Program-made: the position numbers and the translations under genes
Assembly: GCA_030148365.1 (NCBI GenBank)
Contig: JASBTO010000151.1
Coordinates: 1 to 7,182, forward strand
Origin: Kangiellaceae bacterium
GTDB lineage: Bacteria; Pseudomonadota; Gammaproteobacteria; Enterobacterales; Kangiellaceae
Length of the DNA: 7,182 nucleotides
Reading direction: 5' to 3'
Part shown: positions 4,543 through 7,182 of the stretch, one piece after another
How the letters are laid out: every line of letters starts with the position of its first letter
Numbering within the stretch: position 1 is the stretch's first letter
Notes under the pieces: generated by a model
Told to the model about the DNA's origin: nothing
What the model saw: the letters and a program-made list of their open reading frames with translations, nothing else
Database searches by the model: none

Positions 4543-6813
4543 ATGAGCAAAGAAAATAAAATATGGCTGGCTCTCGCAGTGGTTTGCGTTGTCTCATTCG
4601 GGATCCTCGGATCTCTGGGCAGCAGCATTTACCAGGCGGCGCCGCCGGTACCGGAACGGGTCGTGGGAGCATCCGGTGATGTCCTTTATACCCGGGAACA
4701 AATTGAAGACGGCCAGCTGGTCTGGCGCTCCATGGGCGGTCATCAGACCGGTTCCATCTGGGGTCACGGCAGTCTGCTGGCGCCCGACTGGAACGCCGAT
4801 TGGCTGCACCGGGAAGCCCTGGCCCTGCTCGACATATTCGCCGAGCGTGAACACGGTCAGGCCTATGATGCCCTTGACGAAGCCCGACAGGCCGGCGTCC
4901 AGGTGCATATGCGCAAGTTGATCCGGAAAAACACCTATGATCCGGCGACGGGTACCATCACCTTGCCGGCCGAGCGGGAGACGATCCTCAAGGAATTGCA
5001 GGATCACTATGACCGGGTATTCAGTGACAATCTTGAATACCAGCCCTTGAGGGAGTCCTACGGTATCAAGGAAAATCCCATACCTTCCGCGGAAAACCGG
5101 TTTCTGCTCAGCGGTTTCCTGTTCTGGAGCACCTGGGCGACGGCCACCGACCGTCCGGGGGAAGATTTGAGCTACACCAGCAACTGGCCCTATGAGCCGC
5201 TGGTCGGCAATACGCCGTCTGCGGGCATTCTCGGCTGGTCCCTGTTCAGTATCCTGCTCATGATCGCCGGAGTCGGCGCGCTGGTCTGGTACCACGCCAC
5301 CCTGAAACATGAGCCCTTGCCGGAAATGCCGGCCCGGGATCCCCTGTTCCAGTTGCAGTTGACGCCGTCACAGAAGGCGACCGGCAAATATTTCCTGGTG
5401 GCGGTGGCCCTGTTCGGCCTCCAGATCCTGCTCGGCAGTGTGACCGCTCACTACGCGGTCGACGGACAGGAGTTCTACGGAATCCCGCTCGCTGATCTGC
5501 TCCCCTATGCGGTTACCCGCACCTGGCACACCCAGTTGGCGGTGTTCTGGATCGCTACCGCCTGGCTCGGCACCGGCCTCTTTATTGCGCCCGCCCTGTC
5601 CGGCAAGGAACCGAAGTTCCAGCGTCTTGGCGTCAACGTTCTGTTTGCCGCCCTGATCGTGGTGGTGCTCGGCTCCATGATCGGCGAATGGGCCGGCGTG
5701 CAGCAGGTCTTCGATATCGACACCAACTACTGGTTCGGTCACCAGGGCTATGAGTATGTGGATCTGGGCCGCTTCTGGCAGATTGCCTTGCTGGCCGGTC
5801 TCGGTATCTGGCTGACCCTGATGACCCGGGCCATGTTGCCGGCGCTGTCCAGCCGCGAAGCGCACCGCCCTGTGGTACTGGTGCTGTTCATGTCCACGGT
5901 AGCCATCGGCATGTTCTACGGCGTTGGTCTGCTGGCCGGCAAATCCACGCACCTTGCCATGGCCGAATACTGGCGCTGGTGGGTTGTACACCTGTGGGTG
6001 GAAGGCTTCTTCGAAACCTTCGCGACTGCCGTCGTGGCCCTGATGTTCGTGCGCCTCGGCCTCATTCGCGCCAAGTCCGCCAACAGCGCCGTACTCTTTA
6101 CCACCCTGATCTTCCTGACCGGTGGTATTCTCGGTACCCTGCACCATCTCTACTTCACCGGTGCGCCGACTTCCGTCATCGCCTGGGGCGCGTCTTTCTC
6201 CGCGCTGGAAGTGGTACCGCTCGCACTGATTGGTTTCGAAGCCTTTGAAACCTGGCGGATGCAGAAAGCCACCCCGTGGATGGAAGCCTACCGCTGGCCA
6301 ATCATGTTCTTCGTGGCCTGTGCCTTCTGGAATCTGGTCGGCGCCGGGATCTTCGGGTTCCTGATTAACCCGCCGATCTCCCTCTACTATATCCAGGGTC
6401 TCAACACCACCGCCCTGCATGCGCACACCGCCTTCATGGGGGTCTATGGCATGCTCGGTATCGGCCTGATGTTGTTCTGCACGCGCCTGCTGGCGGGCAG
6501 GGCCTGGAACGAGCGGTTGCTGCCGGCGACTTTCTGGACCCTCAATGGTGGCCTGGCGATGATGGCTTTCATGTCTCTCGCCCCGGCCGGCGTCCTGCAG
6601 TTCGCCGCCGTGCTTGATAAAGGCTACTGGTTCGCCCGTTCACCGGAAGTGATCCACAGCCCTCTGATGGAGCAGATTGTCTGGCTGCGGGTTCCCGGCG
6701 ACATTGTCTTCGGGATCGGTGGCGCACTGCTGCTGACGTTCTTCCTGCGCCTCGTCGGCAATGTCTTCAGCGAGCGTCGCGCGCGGCTGAAGCTGCAAGG
6801 CGCGGAAGCCTGA
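4543..6813 (+). CDS. norB: Quinol-dependent nitric oxide reductase (qNor), single subunit
   Basis: qNor reduces two NO to N2O in the inner membrane, taking electrons directly from quinol, so no NorC cytochrome subunit is needed, and none is encoded beside it. The 756-residue length is normal for the class. After a first membrane helix (about 7-28) comes a periplasmic domain to about 220, replacing NorC, with HQTGSIWGHGS at 67-77. The rest is the membrane NorB core. Predicted ligands, by comparison with cytochrome c-dependent NorB, are H329 (in TRTWHTQ) and H628 for low-spin haem b, H626 for haem b3, and H483, H534, H535 and E487 for the non-haem iron. E556, in SALEVVP, matches the other essential glutamate. 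The spacings H483-H534 (51) and H483-E556 (73) equal those in the P. aeruginosa enzyme. The start was chosen from its ribosome binding site. With norR alone beside it and no nitrite reductase or norQD visible, NO detoxification is at least as likely as full denitrification. Confidence 0.97.
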   Translation: MSKENKIWLALAVVCVVSFGILGSLGSSIYQAAPPVPERVVGASGDVLYTREQIEDGQLVWRSMGGHQTGSIWGHGSLLAPDWNADWLHREALALLDIFAEREHGQAYDALDEARQAGVQVHMRKLIRKNTYDPATGTITLPAERETILKELQDHYDRVFSDNLEYQPLRESYGIKENPIPSAENRFLLSGFLFWSTWATATDRPGEDLSYTSNWPYEPLVGNTPSAGILGWSLFSILLMIAGVGALVWYHATLKHEPLPEMPARDPLFQLQLTPSQKATGKYFLVAVALFGLQILLGSVTAHYAVDGQEFYGIPLADLLPYAVTRTWHTQLAVFWIATAWLGTGLFIAPALSGKEPKFQRLGVNVLFAALIVVVLGSMIGEWAGVQQVFDIDTNYWFGHQGYEYVDLGRFWQIALLAGLGIWLTLMTRAMLPALSSREAHRPVVLVLFMSTVAIGMFYGVGLLAGKSTHLAMAEYWRWWVVHLWVEGFFETFATAVVALMFVRLGLIRAKSANSAVLFTTLIFLTGGILGTLHHLYFTGAPTSVIAWGASFSALEVVPLALIGFEAFETWRMQKATPWMEAYRWPIMFFVACAFWNLVGAGIFGFLINPPISLYYIQGLNTTALHAHTAFMGVYGMLGIGLMLFCTRLLAGRAWNERLLPATFWTLNGGLAMMAFMSLAPAGVLQFAAVLDKGYWFARSPEVIHSPLMEQIVWLRVPGDIVFGIGGALLLTFFLRLVGNVFSERRARLKLQGAEA

Positions 6814-6846
6814 CAGGGAAACCAACTACAAAAAACAGGTGTGACT

Positions 6847-6876
6847 GGCCTCTCCTTCGGGAGGGGCCTTTTTTTT
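6847..6876 (+). terminator. Strong intrinsic terminator of norB
   Basis: GGCCTCTCC (6847-6855) and GGAGGGGCC (6860-6868) form a nine-pair stem with one T-G wobble, closed by a TTCG tetraloop and followed immediately by eight T (6869-6876). It lies 34 bases past the norB stop. The opposite strand has no T-run, so it acts in one direction only. Confidence 0.93.
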
Positions 6877-6966
6877 GGTTCATCGTCGAGCAGCGGGGAA
6901 AGCGGCGACTTCCGGACTCTCTCCGCCGGTCTACAAGGTCAGGCCTCGCCGGTGAAGTGGATTACC

Positions 6967-7000
6967 GTAGCCCGGATGTAGCGAAGCGGAATCCGGGTTG
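6967..7000. repeat. Dispersed dyad repeat (REP-like, CCCGGAT...ATCCGGG)
   Basis: The arms CCCGGAT (6971-6977) and ATCCGGG (6991-6997) are perfect inverted complements around a 13-base centre containing GTAGC and GAAGC. From general knowledge, near-identical units beginning GTAGCCCGGATG occur between genes in many copies in gamma- and betaproteobacterial genomes. Only one clear copy is present here. Short open frames across it are not genes. Confidence 0.6.
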
Positions 7001-7070
7001 GTCTAAGGCTCCTTCGGATCCCATGCCAACAGAGCGGGTTCACCCCCGGGACGTGGCCGGTCAAAGGTGA

Positions 7071-7098
7071 CCCCAAGCGGATGAAATTGAATCCGGGG
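7071..7098. repeat. Interrupted hairpin, possibly a degenerate second copy of the dyad repeat
   Basis: CCCC (7071-7074) with GGGG (7095-7098) and GGAT (7079-7082) with ATCC (7091-7094) can pair, with four unpaired bases (aagc) between the left-arm blocks. The right side (ATCCGGGGCTTAG) resembles the other dyad's end when that copy is read on the opposite strand (ATCCGGGCTACG). It could be a decayed inverted copy or a weak hairpin after the minus-strand frame ending at 7100. No T-run follows. Confidence 0.3.
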
Positions 7099-7099
7099 C

Positions 7100-7182
7100 T
7101 TAGCCAATCACGTCCAGTTGCCGCACCAGAAAACCGGCGCCGGCGGATTCGGCAATTTGCCGGCACCGGTCGATGTCCACGC
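7100..7182 (-). CDS. Possible C-terminal end of an unidentified minus-strand gene
   Basis: On the minus strand a frame open from the window edge runs 26 codons from GTG (7180-7178) to a TAA stop (7102-7100). It ends in VDIDRCRQIAESAG followed by AGFLVRQLDVIG. Codon third positions are mostly G or C, as in the surrounding genes, and the peptide has a normal soluble-protein composition, unlike the arginine-rich alternative frame. It stops just before the repeat region, where a gene end would be expected, and would converge with norB. It is too short for me to recognise a family, and no function is proposed. Confidence 0.4.
   Translation of the reverse strand, partial: VDIDRCRQIAESAGAGFLVRQLDVIG

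Noticed and set aside
5368..6426. 352-codon minus-strand frame opposite norB
   Set aside because: It is a shadow of norB; the composition is rich in H, Q, G and E, with no domain and no ribosome binding site.
6877..6960. Stretch between the norB terminator and the dyad repeat
   Set aside because: Checked on both strands; I found no credible gene, RNA or regulatory site.
6939..7166. 75-codon minus-strand frame over the repeat
   Set aside because: It reads through the dyad repeat, is rich in arginine, and overlaps the more protein-like frame ending at 7100. Frames across this repeat are common annotation artefacts.

Overview
The window reads as ordinary chromosome of a GC-rich proteobacterium, most likely a gammaproteobacterium. 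This is inferred from the protein families (HemN, NorR, single-subunit quinol-type NorB, SirB2), the G/C-biased codon use, and a short dyad repeat of a kind scattered through gamma- and betaproteobacterial genomes. The species cannot be named from this stretch.

Layout. Positions 1-668 hold the N-terminal 222 codons of a group II PLP-dependent amino-acid decarboxylase on the minus strand, cut by the window edge, with an Anr/FNR-like box just upstream. Next, still on the minus strand, come a four-helix SirB2-family membrane protein (801-1187) and hemN, the oxygen-independent coproporphyrinogen III oxidase (1227-2612). hemN and sirB2 probably form one transcript. A regulatory region (2613-2821) separates hemN from the divergent norR (2822-4366), the NO-sensing sigma-54 activator. 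A second regulatory region (4367-4542) leads into norB, a quinol-dependent nitric oxide reductase (4543-6813), which ends at a strong intrinsic terminator. The tail (6877-7182) carries a dyad repeat and what may be the C-terminal end of a minus-strand gene.

How the parts fit. NorR should sense NO through its GAF-domain iron and activate the sigma-54 promoter of norB, whose product reduces NO to N2O. The most interesting point is that hemN has its own very good sigma-54 promoter. That promoter shares an identical 14-base block with the norB promoter, and has operator-like dyads of the same family (around GTTATCA-N3-TGATAAC) at nearly the same distance, about 60 bases from the -24 GG. NorR therefore probably drives both the NO reductase, which needs b-type haems, and an oxygen-independent haem-synthesis step. 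One of these dyads also overlaps the likely norR promoter, which suggests autoregulation. The predicted sigma-54 start sites also rule out the longer upstream start codons of hemN and norB.

The proteins belong to known families. What may be undescribed is the cis-regulatory wiring, a NorR/sigma-54 regulon that appears to include hemN (and sirB2 by read-through). I saw no CRISPR, insertion sequence, tRNA or rRNA.
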